64,000 nt of DNA from NCBI GenBank assembly GCA_020832235.1, contig JAFIEZ010000007.1, forward strand, positions 434,001-498,000, written 5' to 3'. This DNA is from Bacteroidota bacterium. Lineage in GTDB: Bacteria; Bacteroidota; Rhodothermia; Balneolales; HLUCCA01. Every line of letters starts with the position of its first letter. The stretch's first letter is position 1. The translations under genes were made by a program, and so were the position numbers. Below are positions 37,350 through 45,908 of the stretch, in pieces. The notes beneath the pieces were generated by a model. It was not told the origin of the DNA. It ran no database searches and worked only from the letters and a program-made list of their open reading frames with translations.

Positions 37350-38220
37350 TAGACTCCTATTAATCGGTGGATCTGGTCAACTCGGCAGTGAATTCGTTCG
37401 AGCGTTATCTAAGCCTGAGGTTGAATGCTGGGCTCCAGCTTCATCCGAGCTTGATATATCAGATGCTGCCGCACTTGAAACTGCAGTTAAAAGTTATCAG
37501 CCTGCAATTATTATCAATTGTGCAGCATTTACTAATGTTGATCTTGCCGAAGATGAAGTACAGCAAAGTATGGCAATCAACGCCCATGCACCGGCTGTAT
37601 TGGCTGATATGTGCAAAAAGTACGACATTCTGCTTGTTCACTATTCAACCGACTACGTTTTCTCGGGTGAACCCGAAGATGAACAAACCTTACATAATGG
37701 ATATGCTTCAGATGCTCCTGCAAACCCCCTCGGTGTGTATGGAAAATCTAAGTGGGAGGGAGAGGTTGCCATTCGAAACGCCCAATGTCGCTATTTGATT
37801 GTTCGCGTGAGCTGGTTGTGTGGCTACTTTGGTAAGAACTTCGTTAAAACCATGCTCAAGCTTGGCAGCGAGCGAGAGCGCATTGGTGTTGTTCATGATC
37901 AACTAGGTTCTCCTTCATTCACTCAACCTGTTGTTGAGCAGACGCTTGCACTTATTAAAGCAAATGCCTCAGGTACCTTTCATATAGCGAGCGATGGTGT
38001 AATCAGCTGGTTTGACCTGGCTGCTGAAGTGATGCTGCACGCTGGTTTGCCTTGTGAGGTGCATCCTCTGAAAACATACGAATACCCAACGAAAGCTAAA
38101 CGCCCTTCATTTTCTAAGCTAAACTGTGATGCAACCGTCAGCATAACGTCTCAGCCTATGGGCAATTGGAAGACACACCTCAAAAAAGTATTGGATGAAT
38201 TAATAAATGAACATAATTAA
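37342..38220 (+). CDS. rmlD: dTDP-4-dehydrorhamnose reductase
   Basis: The last step of dTDP-L-rhamnose synthesis. The ATG at 37342 overlaps rmlA by 8 nt and puts the Rossmann motif LLIGGSGQLGSEF at the N-terminus; the in-frame codon at 37309 is too far upstream. Length is 292 residues. The SDR catalytic set is Ser/Thr in VHYSTDYVFSG and Tyr-x3-Lys in GVYGKSKWEGE. INCAAFTNVDLAE is the family NCAAYTxVDxAE motif. It overlaps rmlC by 14 nt. Confidence 0.94.
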   Translation: MTDRLLLIGGSGQLGSEFVRALSKPEVECWAPASSELDISDAAALETAVKSYQPAIIINCAAFTNVDLAEDEVQQSMAINAHAPAVLADMCKKYDILLVHYSTDYVFSGEPEDEQTLHNGYASDAPANPLGVYGKSKWEGEVAIRNAQCRYLIVRVSWLCGYFGKNFVKTMLKLGSERERIGVVHDQLGSPSFTQPVVEQTLALIKANASGTFHIASDGVISWFDLAAEVMLHAGLPCEVHPLKTYEYPTKAKRPSFSKLNCDATVSITSQPMGNWKTHLKKVLDELINEHN

Positions 38221-38767
38221 AACTGACATAGCCGATATTCTTGTTGCGGAACCTCGCATATTCACGGATGACCGAGGCTACTTTATGGAAACCTACCGCT
38301 ATGAATGGCTTACTGATTTCGGAATCACCCATCAATTTGTACAGGATAACCTATCAAGGTCAAAAAAGGGAGTGCTTAGAGGACTTCATTATCAAATTAG
38401 AAATGCACAGGCTAAGCTGGTGATGGTTACGCAAGGCGAAGTACTTGATATCGCTGTAGACATCCGAAAAGGATCACCATCATTTGGTAAGTATGTGTCG
38501 ATGAAACTCAGTGCAGATAACCGACGCATTATGTACATACCGGAAGGTTTCGCGCATGGTTTTCTGGTACTTTCCGAGCAGGCTGATTTTCTTTACAAAT
38601 GTAGTCGCTATTACGACCCCTCCGGTGAACGAGGTCTGCGTTGGTCCGATCCAACGATAAACATCCAATGGGAAGTATCAACACCAATATTATCGGAAAA
38701 AGACGGTGTTCTTCCTTTATTAAATGACATAAAACCTGAAGATTTACCAGAGTATCATGAACAATAA
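38207..38767 (+). CDS. rmlC: dTDP-4-dehydrorhamnose 3,5-epimerase
   Basis: A 186-residue cupin epimerase. The signature GVLRGLHYQ contains the catalytic His; the family FVQDNLSRSKKG, YIPEGFAHGF and YYDPSGERGLRW segments are present. It lies between rmlD (14-nt overlap) and rmlB (11-nt overlap). Confidence 0.95.
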   Translation: MNIIKTDIADILVAEPRIFTDDRGYFMETYRYEWLTDFGITHQFVQDNLSRSKKGVLRGLHYQIRNAQAKLVMVTQGEVLDIAVDIRKGSPSFGKYVSMKLSADNRRIMYIPEGFAHGFLVLSEQADFLYKCSRYYDPSGERGLRWSDPTINIQWEVSTPILSEKDGVLPLLNDIKPEDLPEYHEQ

Positions 38768-39764
38768 ACGCATTCTAGTAACGGGTGGAGCCGGCTTCAT
38801 TGGCTCAAATCTTGTACTTCATTTAATGAAATCATACCCAGGCTGCGAAATATGTAATTTAGATAAACTCACGTACGCCTCCGACCTGACATTCCTTGCC
38901 GATGTTCAGTCTCAAAAAAACTACTCGTTTGTGCAGGTGGATATTGTCAATAGAGAAGCTGTTCGGAATATAATACGCGATTTCAGACCCGATGGCGTAT
39001 TTCATTTGGCAGCTGAGTCTCATGTCGATAATTCAATCAGTGGCCCAGAGCCTTTTATCATGTCGAATGTGGTTGGTACATTCAATTTACTCGAGGAGCT
39101 TCGATTGTGGTGGACCGAAGAAAATCTGTTTGATAAAGGAAGATTTCTGCATGTGTCGACCGACGAAGTCTATGGCTCATTGGGCGCTACAGGTTTTTTC
39201 ACTGAGGAAACGCCTTATGCACCAAACTCTCCTTATTCGGCCAGTAAAGCAAGCAGTGATATGTTAGTAAGGGCATACCATCACACCTATGGAATGAACG
39301 TTGTTACCACTAACTGCTCGAATAATTATGGCCCGCATCAACATGATGAAAAACTTATTCCTACTGTAATCCGTACGGCGCTAGCCCAGAAACCAATCCC
39401 GATTTATGGCAAAGGTGATAACATCAGGGACTGGCTTTTTGTTGGTGATCATTGTAAAGCATTGGATGATGTGTTTCAAAAGGGTCGATCGGGAGAAACA
39501 TACAATATTGGTGGTCATAATGAATGGACTAATATTGATCTGGTTAGGAAAATATGCTCCTTGTTAGATGAGATGGTTGGCGAAGGTCCTGAGGGGGGGT
39601 ATGCCCAGCTTATCACTTTCGTCAAAGACAGGCCTGGTCATGACATGCGTTACGCTATTGATCCAACCAAAATAGAAACCGAACTTGGGTGGAGGAATAC
39701 CCAATCTTTTGAAGATGAAATGAAAAAAACACTTGCCTGGTATATAGCTCGGTACCAAAAATAG
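38757..39764 (+). CDS. rmlB: dTDP-glucose 4,6-dehydratase
   Basis: A 335-residue extended SDR that converts dTDP-glucose to the 4-keto-6-deoxy sugar. NAD motif TGGAGFIGSN, then LDKLTYAS, LAAESHVDNSI, HVSTDEVYGSL (active-site Thr-Asp-Glu), YSASKASSD (Tyr-x3-Lys) and NCSNNYGP. It is the last gene of rmlADCB, whose members all overlap, so the four enzymes are likely made in proportion. Rhamnose would feed O-antigen or capsule; no glycosyltransferases are nearby. A 7-G run at 39593-39599 lies in frame. Confidence 0.97.
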   Translation: MNNKRILVTGGAGFIGSNLVLHLMKSYPGCEICNLDKLTYASDLTFLADVQSQKNYSFVQVDIVNREAVRNIIRDFRPDGVFHLAAESHVDNSISGPEPFIMSNVVGTFNLLEELRLWWTEENLFDKGRFLHVSTDEVYGSLGATGFFTEETPYAPNSPYSASKASSDMLVRAYHHTYGMNVVTTNCSNNYGPHQHDEKLIPTVIRTALAQKPIPIYGKGDNIRDWLFVGDHCKALDDVFQKGRSGETYNIGGHNEWTNIDLVRKICSLLDEMVGEGPEGGYAQLITFVKDRPGHDMRYAIDPTKIETELGWRNTQSFEDEMKKTLAWYIARYQK

Positions 39765-39808
39765 CGAAAAGCGAAACTTGTTTTGCGGTATTTCGATATA
39801 GCTATGAT

Positions 39809-39829
39809 ATACCCATCTATATCGGGTAT
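39809..39829 (+). terminator. Weak hairpin after rmlB
   Basis: A 6-bp stem (ATACCC / GGGTAT) with a 9-nt loop, 44 nt after the rmlB stop, followed by few T. A possible weak terminator or attenuator before the DUF2207 gene. Confidence 0.25.
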
Positions 39830-39865
39830 TTGTCAAGTCCCGAAATATGATAGCTCCTAACGAAA

Positions 39866-41671
39866 ATGCTCATGAGACAGCTATTTTTCATTGTATTGGC
39901 CGTATTTTGTTGTCCCATATTCACCACTGCAAAAGATTATCAGATTGCACGTGTAACTATCTCTGTGGCTGTTCAACCCAATGGCAGCGTTTACGTTACG
40001 GAATCACGTACGTATCGTTTTCAAGGGTCGTTCTCTCAGGCCGATTATATTTTACCTTTGCGAGGATTTCGCGAGATAAGGGACATTCAAATATCTGAAA
40101 ACGGATTCGACTACATTCAGATGGATGGTGGCAGGGAAGTGGGTACGTTTACCGTAAAACCACGCTCCAGCCGTATTGAATTCGTATGGAATTTTAGTGC
40201 CGAAGATGAGTACCGTACTTTTGATCTCTTCTATACGCTTGATGGAGCTCTAATTGTAGGACCTGAATATGCCGAATTCATGTGGACATACTTATCGAAT
40301 CGATGGGAGCGTTCAACAGAACACGTTTCAATACAGTTTATACTGCCTGATAATAATGGAGCAGACATTCAAAACTGGGTTGTGCAGGGCGATAGCTATG
40401 TAGATCTACAGTTGATACCGAATGGCTTTGAAATCACGTCAACCCAGGCAATCCCTCGAAATCGACAACTTGTTGTACGATCGGTTTTCCCCTCGCATGC
40501 CATTCCGCAAGCAACGGTAACACATCCCGATTTTAGTCTTCAAACCGTGTTACAGCAGGAAGAAGAACGTGTTGCAGAGCGGGCTCGTGCAGCTGAACAT
40601 CGTGAGCGCTGGGAGCAAAGAGGCGCCTATTTTGGGTGGATAATTTTACTGCTTAGTATTTCATTTTTTGTGTGGATTTACTTAAATCATGGTAAACGCT
40701 ACACTTTTGTCGGGCAAATACCCCCACAATTGTATGAGCCTCCTATGTTAATTCCGCCGGCTGTTGTGGGGAAAATGATGTATTCGGCTGGAACGGAGGC
40801 CTATTTGCTTACGGCTACATTGTTTGATCTGGCTCGTAGGGGCTATTTTAAACTATTTGAAACCGAAATTCAAACAAAGAGTAAGCTTTCGGGTAAACGG
40901 CAGACGCTGATTATTCAATTTCCCGATGAAATCAAAGAAACAGATAAACTGCTATCATACGAGCAGCACATGATGGATTTTATTTCCAAGTCACTAATTA
41001 ACAATCGCGTAAGTCTGGCAGCATTGTTTGAGTCGGAGACAACTACAGGGTCTGTTAAAAAACAAAACCCCGGTCTTTTTGATATGGCAGTAAAACCAAA
41101 AGAAGTGAGAAAGTGGTTTATTGACTGGAGTGCAGAACTGAATACATACATGTCCAAATTTAACTGGTATGAAAGTGCAAGCACAAAGTGGATGCTCATT
41201 AGTATGGGATTACAGTTTGGACTGGCCGCTGTAGCCGTCTTTTTCTTGGTGCAAGCTTTTGTTCCAGTTATCCTTATTGCGCTCATCGTATCGGCGATGA
41301 TGATTATCATATCGGCTTCTATACGTCGACGTACTCCTGAAGCTCAGAAAAAGTACAACCAATGGGCTGCCTACCGTCGTGGATTATTAAACGGCAGTGC
41401 TCAGCAGTTACAGCATGGCGATCCTGCGTTTCATCTGATCTATGCCATAGCGCTTGTGATAACGGGTAAGAAATTTCAGCAATCTGTTGAACGATTTACC
41501 TCCGAGTCAACTGATTTATATTGGCTTACTCTTGCACAGGGTGGTGTATTTAATCCGGCCGTTATAGCCAGCAGTGTTTCGAATATCACAGCGTCTACAA
41601 CCAGTTCATTCAGCGCCGGAGGGGCATCGGTTGGGGTTGCCGGAGGAGGGGCCGGAGGTGGCGCTCGGTAA
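39866..41671 (+). CDS. DUF2207 domain membrane protein
   Basis: A 601-residue predicted membrane protein. The signal peptide (residues ~1-22) may begin at Met1 or Met3. The extracytoplasmic DUF2207 domain (VTISVAVQPNGSVYVTESRT, QADYILPLRGFREI) spans ~25-240. A transmembrane helix near 255 (YFGWIILLLSISFFVWIYL) leads to a cytoplasmic region with LTATLFDLARRGYFKL, the usual DUF2207 continuation. A helix pair lies near 430-475. The C-terminus is Gly/Ala/Ser-rich, ending GVAGGGAGGGAR, a known trait of the family. Function unknown. Confidence 0.87.
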   Translation: MLMRQLFFIVLAVFCCPIFTTAKDYQIARVTISVAVQPNGSVYVTESRTYRFQGSFSQADYILPLRGFREIRDIQISENGFDYIQMDGGREVGTFTVKPRSSRIEFVWNFSAEDEYRTFDLFYTLDGALIVGPEYAEFMWTYLSNRWERSTEHVSIQFILPDNNGADIQNWVVQGDSYVDLQLIPNGFEITSTQAIPRNRQLVVRSVFPSHAIPQATVTHPDFSLQTVLQQEEERVAERARAAEHRERWEQRGAYFGWIILLLSISFFVWIYLNHGKRYTFVGQIPPQLYEPPMLIPPAVVGKMMYSAGTEAYLLTATLFDLARRGYFKLFETEIQTKSKLSGKRQTLIIQFPDEIKETDKLLSYEQHMMDFISKSLINNRVSLAALFESETTTGSVKKQNPGLFDMAVKPKEVRKWFIDWSAELNTYMSKFNWYESASTKWMLISMGLQFGLAAVAVFFLVQAFVPVILIALIVSAMMIIISASIRRRTPEAQKKYNQWAAYRRGLLNGSAQQLQHGDPAFHLIYAIALVITGKKFQQSVERFTSESTDLYWLTLAQGGVFNPAVIASSVSNITASTTSSFSAGGASVGVAGGGAGGGAR

Positions 41672-41770
41672 GGTAATGTATAATAAAAATAGTGACTCAG
41701 CTGTGTGATTTGACCTGGAATCAGCCCATAATCACCAAACCGTAGCTAGTTCTGGCACGTAAAAATGGAT

Positions 41771-42484
41771 TTACCACTCCGTTTGCTGTATTTCCATGAG
41801 CTTTGCAGTTGCTCGGTCTTTAAGGTTGTGGAAAAACTCTGTTGGAAGTTCCCCCGTTGTATACTTTAGGTGAAGCCAAACCAGATAGGTTGCCATAACA
41901 TCTTCATAGCAGTAATGCTCGATTTTACTCAGCTCACCTTTTACGAACATTTCGTAAACGGCATTCCCCTCACCGGTTTGTTTAAAGGGCAGATCAATGA
42001 GGAGTCCGAGATGTTTTAGCTTAGGACCTTGACTTGCACCATAATTGCTGAACTCATCCATCAGATCGACGTTCGATTTACTAAATCGGTATTTTATGTC
42101 ATGGGTATTTAAGCGATTCACCATTTGTAACCCATACTTCATTGTACGGTACGTAATTACTGGTAGATCAAATCCTTTGCCGTTATGATGAATAAGACCA
42201 AAATCTTTGTAAACCGTAAGGCTTTCCATGAGCTTTTGAATGCCTTCTTTTTCATTGGTTCCACTCCAGGCAACCTTATTACGTGGTTCTCCATTATTTT
42301 CAATCCACAAGCCAACCCAGGAAACAATCCTATGAAACATTGGGGGCATAAAGCCAGATTTGTTGCGTGAAATTTGCTCAGTTGCCTGCTCCAATAGTTC
42401 CTGATCATCATCAGATGGATTTTCTACGGCCTTTCTGAGAAGGTCAATATCGGGAACGGTTTCCAGATCAAAAACAAAGTACAT
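41771..42484 (-). CDS. Predicted 3'-5' exonuclease, PolB-like (DEDDy)
   Basis: A 237-residue stand-alone exonuclease domain of the kind described as related to the exonuclease domain of DNA polymerase B. Exo I: FDLETVPD (Asp6, Glu8). Exo II: HHNGKGFDLPVI. Exo III: HYCYEDVMATYLVW, the Tyr-x3-Asp motif. It has no polymerase or helicase domain. The asparaginase gene ends 18 nt upstream on the same strand, so they may share a transcript. A role in DNA repair or nucleic-acid trimming is likely but unproven. Confidence 0.88.
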   Translation of the reverse strand: MYFVFDLETVPDIDLLRKAVENPSDDDQELLEQATEQISRNKSGFMPPMFHRIVSWVGLWIENNGEPRNKVAWSGTNEKEGIQKLMESLTVYKDFGLIHHNGKGFDLPVITYRTMKYGLQMVNRLNTHDIKYRFSKSNVDLMDEFSNYGASQGPKLKHLGLLIDLPFKQTGEGNAVYEMFVKGELSKIEHYCYEDVMATYLVWLHLKYTTGELPTEFFHNLKDRATAKLMEIQQTEW

Positions 42485-42502
42485 GTGAAAAAGTTAAAAT
42501 GT

Positions 42503-43504
42503 TCAGTACAGCTCTCCGGCAAGATCAGTTACGAATTGAGACTTAACCATTTCGGCGTCGCCGTGATGTGCCAAAAGGTACATCATTTTTGTGATGGATG
42601 CTTCTAAAGTCATGGCCCCGGCACTCACAATTCCAATTTTCTTAGCTACACGACCACTTTCGTATTTGCTCAAATCAATAGCATCAAACGGAGCCTGAGA
42701 ACACATGGCCAAAACAATACCATGTTGTACACACTCTTGAAAAAAAGGGGCGAGGCTGCATTGATCCTTAATAGGGAAATTCCCGGAGCCAAATCCTTCA
42801 ATAAGTATTCCCCGAACGCCGGAGCCAAGCAGAGAACCCAGATAAGATGGTTGTATACCCGGATACACTTTCAGGATGTAAACATTGCTGCTGTAGGCGG
42901 CAGTATTGTGAAAAGTAGTCCCTTTTCTGCGAATGTTCTTGGAAAATTGTATCTGTAAACCAATTTCGGCAAGCGCTGGTAAATTTGGAGATGCAAATGC
43001 GTCAAAATCGCCGATACTCATTTTTGATGCTCTGTTGCCCCTGAATAGCTTATCGCCAAAAACAATACAGACTTCTGGTACATCCATGGTGGCGATTTCA
43101 ACGGCGTTTATAAGATTTCGATGCGCATCGCTTCGAAGTGTTGTGAGCGGTACCTGAGACCCAGTAAATATGACCGGCTTAGTTAGCGGTTGAAGGGCAT
43201 AAGACAATGCGCTAGCCGAAAAAGCCATTGTATCGGTTCCATGTAAAATTACAAAACCATCAAAGTTGTCGTATTCTTCAGCGATGCAGTTCGCCAGCTG
43301 AACCCAGTTTGAAGGCGTAATATTTGAACTGTCTTCATAAAAGGGAGAAGTTACCTGAAGGTCTGCAATCTGATTTAATTCAGGTACTTCTGAAAGTAAA
43401 TATCCCTTCGATAACTCCGGATCGGGTCTAACCTCGCCAGGAACACGCCGGTCGCTATGCATTAAAATGGTACCACCCGTCTGAATGATGAGCACTCGTT
43501 TCAT
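42503..43504 (-). CDS. Type I asparaginase
   Basis: Hydrolyses L-asparagine to aspartate and ammonia. I start at the ATG ending at 43504, since the TTG at 43516 adds four residues before the usual KRVLIIQTGGTI. That gives 333 residues. The two catalytic threonines are in TGGTI (Thr12) and HGTDTMAFSA. FTGSQVPLTTLRSDAHRNL is the family hallmark. No signal peptide is present, so it is the cytoplasmic (AnsA-like) class. Confidence 0.93.
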   Translation of the reverse strand: MKRVLIIQTGGTILMHSDRRVPGEVRPDPELSKGYLLSEVPELNQIADLQVTSPFYEDSSNITPSNWVQLANCIAEEYDNFDGFVILHGTDTMAFSASALSYALQPLTKPVIFTGSQVPLTTLRSDAHRNLINAVEIATMDVPEVCIVFGDKLFRGNRASKMSIGDFDAFASPNLPALAEIGLQIQFSKNIRRKGTTFHNTAAYSSNVYILKVYPGIQPSYLGSLLGSGVRGILIEGFGSGNFPIKDQCSLAPFFQECVQHGIVLAMCSQAPFDAIDLSKYESGRVAKKIGIVSAGAMTLEASITKMMYLLAHHGDAEMVKSQFVTDLAGELY

Positions 43505-43704
43505 AATCTGTATCAAGTTGTAGATTTTGCTTCACATATTACCAAATTTTGGTTACAATGTTTTATACCATAGCGGAATGGATGATGGAAATTGTTATTG
43601 GTTATGTTATGCTATTATTAAATATTTGAAATTCGCCATCTGCATTGCCCGTTAACCAATTAAATCAAAACGTGGCGTTTTGTTCGCCAGAAAGGTTATT
43701 ATTT

Positions 43705-45831
43705 ATGAATACGTATACCTCCGAAAGGGTTCGTAATATTGTCCTGCTAGGTCATGCAGGCTCCGGAAAAACGACCCTCGCCGAAACCATGCTCTTCGAA
43801 TCCGGAACGATTTCACGACGCGGGAATGTAGCTGCCGGCTCAACCGTATCGGACTACCACCCAATTGAGAAAGAGAAACAAAAGTCGGTGTACTCAAGTT
43901 TGATGACATTAGACTGGCGAGGGCATAAAATTAATTTGATTGACACCCCTGGTACGCTCGACTTCTCAGGCGAGTCGTTTGGTTCATTGAAAGTCTCCGA
44001 TACCTCCATATTCGTTCTTGATGCTGAACGCGGCGTTGAGGTAGGAACAGAAATGTTCTGGAAACAGGCCGCCAATTATAAGAGTATTCCCATCTTTGTG
44101 ATTAATAAAGTTGATCATCCCAAAGCCGACTTCAATCGTACGCTGGAGATGGCAAAAGAACGATTTGGACGAGAAGTTGTAGCGATTCAATACCCATACG
44201 AACAGGGTGAAGGGTTCCATGCGATAATCGATATTCTGAAAATGACGATGTATGAATTTCCGGAGGAGGGAGGCAAACCAGACAAATTGCCTATTCCGGA
44301 GTCGCATCGTGATCGTGCACAGCTTCTGCATAACGAGCTCATTGAAATCATCGCCGAAAATGACGAAACACTGATGGATGTGTATTTTGAAAAGGGCACA
44401 CTCGACGAGGAAGAACTGATTGACGGGCTCCGCAGCTGTATGCTGAATCGGCAGATATTCCCCGTTTTCTGTCTGTCGGCAGAGCGTAATATGGGTTCAG
44501 GCAGACTGATGGGCTTTATCGATTCGGTTGCACCTGCTCCCACTGAGGTAACCGGCCCGGAATTAGCCCATGGTGGTGAGTACAAAAGCGATAAAGATGG
44601 GAAAGCTGGAATCTTCATATTTAAAACGTACAGCGAGGATCACGTTGGTGATCTGATGTACTTCCGCGTATACAATGGATCCGTTAAGTCGGGTATGGAC
44701 CTGGTTAATAGCTCAAATGGCAATTCTTCACGCTTATCTAGCTTGTTTGTTTCTCAGGGCAGTAAAAGGGATGAGGTCTCAGTGTTGAATACGGGCGATA
44801 TCGGTGCGGTTGTAAAGCTAAAAGATGCCGGTTTCGGAGATACCTTGCACGAAAAAGGATTTGAGTTTCAGCTTAAATCCATTGAGTATCCGGCACCGAC
44901 TGTTCGAATGGCGGTGAAATCCCTGAAAACCGGGGACGAAGACAAAATTGGCATGGCCTTGAATCAGCTCCACCGTGAAGCCCCATCACTGTTTGTGGAA
45001 CATTCACAAGAACTAAGACAAATGATTATTGGCGGACAGGGTGAAGAACATCTTGCTTCGATCAAACATAGTCTATCTCATCGTTTTAAGCTGTCTGTGG
45101 AATTTGTAGAACCTAGAATTCCATATAGAGAAACCATAACCAAACCCGTAAAATCGAATTACAAACATAAGAAACAATCAGGTGGAGCGGGTCAGTATGG
45201 CGAGGTTCACATGCTTGTGGAACCCTGGTACGAAGATATGCCGCCACCGCCCGATATTCAGGTAAGAGATGTGCAAACATTCGACCTTCCCTGGGGCGGT
45301 AAGTTTGTATTTCAAAACTGCATCGTAGGTGGTGTGATTGATAACCGCTTTATGCCTGCTATTATTAAAGGTGTAATGGAAAAATTGGAAACGGGACCAC
45401 TTTCTGGCTGCAGAGCTCGCGATATCCGGGTATCGGTATACGATGGATCTATGCACTCTGTAGATTCCAATGAGGCCGCATTTAAAACAGCGGGTTTAAT
45501 GGCGTTTAAAAAAGCGTTTCTGGATGCTTCTCCTCAGTTGCTGGAGCCTGTGTATAATGTAGAAGTACTGGTACCATCTGAGTTTATGGGTGACGTAATG
45601 GGTGACTTATCTACACGTCGTGGTCAGATTCAGGGGATGGACTCTGAAGGCTCTCTGCAAACCATAAAAGCCAGAGTACCACTGAGCGAAATGAATCGAT
45701 ATTACACCCAGCTAAAGTCTATGACTCAGGGTCGGGCTACATATCATATGGAATTTGCTGAGTATGCCCCGGTTCCACGTGATGTACAGGATAGAGTAAT
45801 GCGTGAGACCATGGAGCTGGAAGAAGTTTAA
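43705..45831 (+). CDS. Elongation factor G paralogue (EF-G2-like translational GTPase)
   Basis: A 708-residue translational GTPase with all EF-G domains. The ATG at 43705 is preferred over the in-frame TTG at 43645, and AAAGG lies ~8-10 nt upstream. G1 is GHAGSGKTT instead of the EF-G AHIDAGKTT. The switch I region lacks RGITI. G3 is DTPGTLDF, so the catalytic His of DTPGHVDF is Thr84. G4 is NKVD. Domains IV and V (GGAGQYGEVHMLVEP, VEVLVPSEFMGDVMGDL) are well conserved. It resembles EF-G-2/FusA2 paralogues, which also lack that His. No S12/S7/EF-Tu genes are nearby, so it is not the main fusA. Confidence 0.92.
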   Translation: MNTYTSERVRNIVLLGHAGSGKTTLAETMLFESGTISRRGNVAAGSTVSDYHPIEKEKQKSVYSSLMTLDWRGHKINLIDTPGTLDFSGESFGSLKVSDTSIFVLDAERGVEVGTEMFWKQAANYKSIPIFVINKVDHPKADFNRTLEMAKERFGREVVAIQYPYEQGEGFHAIIDILKMTMYEFPEEGGKPDKLPIPESHRDRAQLLHNELIEIIAENDETLMDVYFEKGTLDEEELIDGLRSCMLNRQIFPVFCLSAERNMGSGRLMGFIDSVAPAPTEVTGPELAHGGEYKSDKDGKAGIFIFKTYSEDHVGDLMYFRVYNGSVKSGMDLVNSSNGNSSRLSSLFVSQGSKRDEVSVLNTGDIGAVVKLKDAGFGDTLHEKGFEFQLKSIEYPAPTVRMAVKSLKTGDEDKIGMALNQLHREAPSLFVEHSQELRQMIIGGQGEEHLASIKHSLSHRFKLSVEFVEPRIPYRETITKPVKSNYKHKKQSGGAGQYGEVHMLVEPWYEDMPPPPDIQVRDVQTFDLPWGGKFVFQNCIVGGVIDNRFMPAIIKGVMEKLETGPLSGCRARDIRVSVYDGSMHSVDSNEAAFKTAGLMAFKKAFLDASPQLLEPVYNVEVLVPSEFMGDVMGDLSTRRGQIQGMDSEGSLQTIKARVPLSEMNRYYTQLKSMTQGRATYHMEFAEYAPVPRDVQDRVMRETMELEEV

Positions 45832-45858
45832 CTGTCTGTCATTTATGATAGTTATCCC

Positions 45859-45895
45859 AAGGCACAGTGTTATTAGTAGCACTGTGCCTTTTTTT
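45859..45895. terminator. Strong bidirectional terminator between EF-G2 and lptA-like gene
   Basis: A perfect 11-bp stem (AAGGCACAGTG / CACTGTGCCTT) followed by TTTTT, 27 nt after the EF-G2 stop and just beyond the end of the convergent agcS-upp-lptC-lptA run. Confidence 0.92.
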
Positions 45896-45908
45896 GATAA
45901 GAAAGGGG

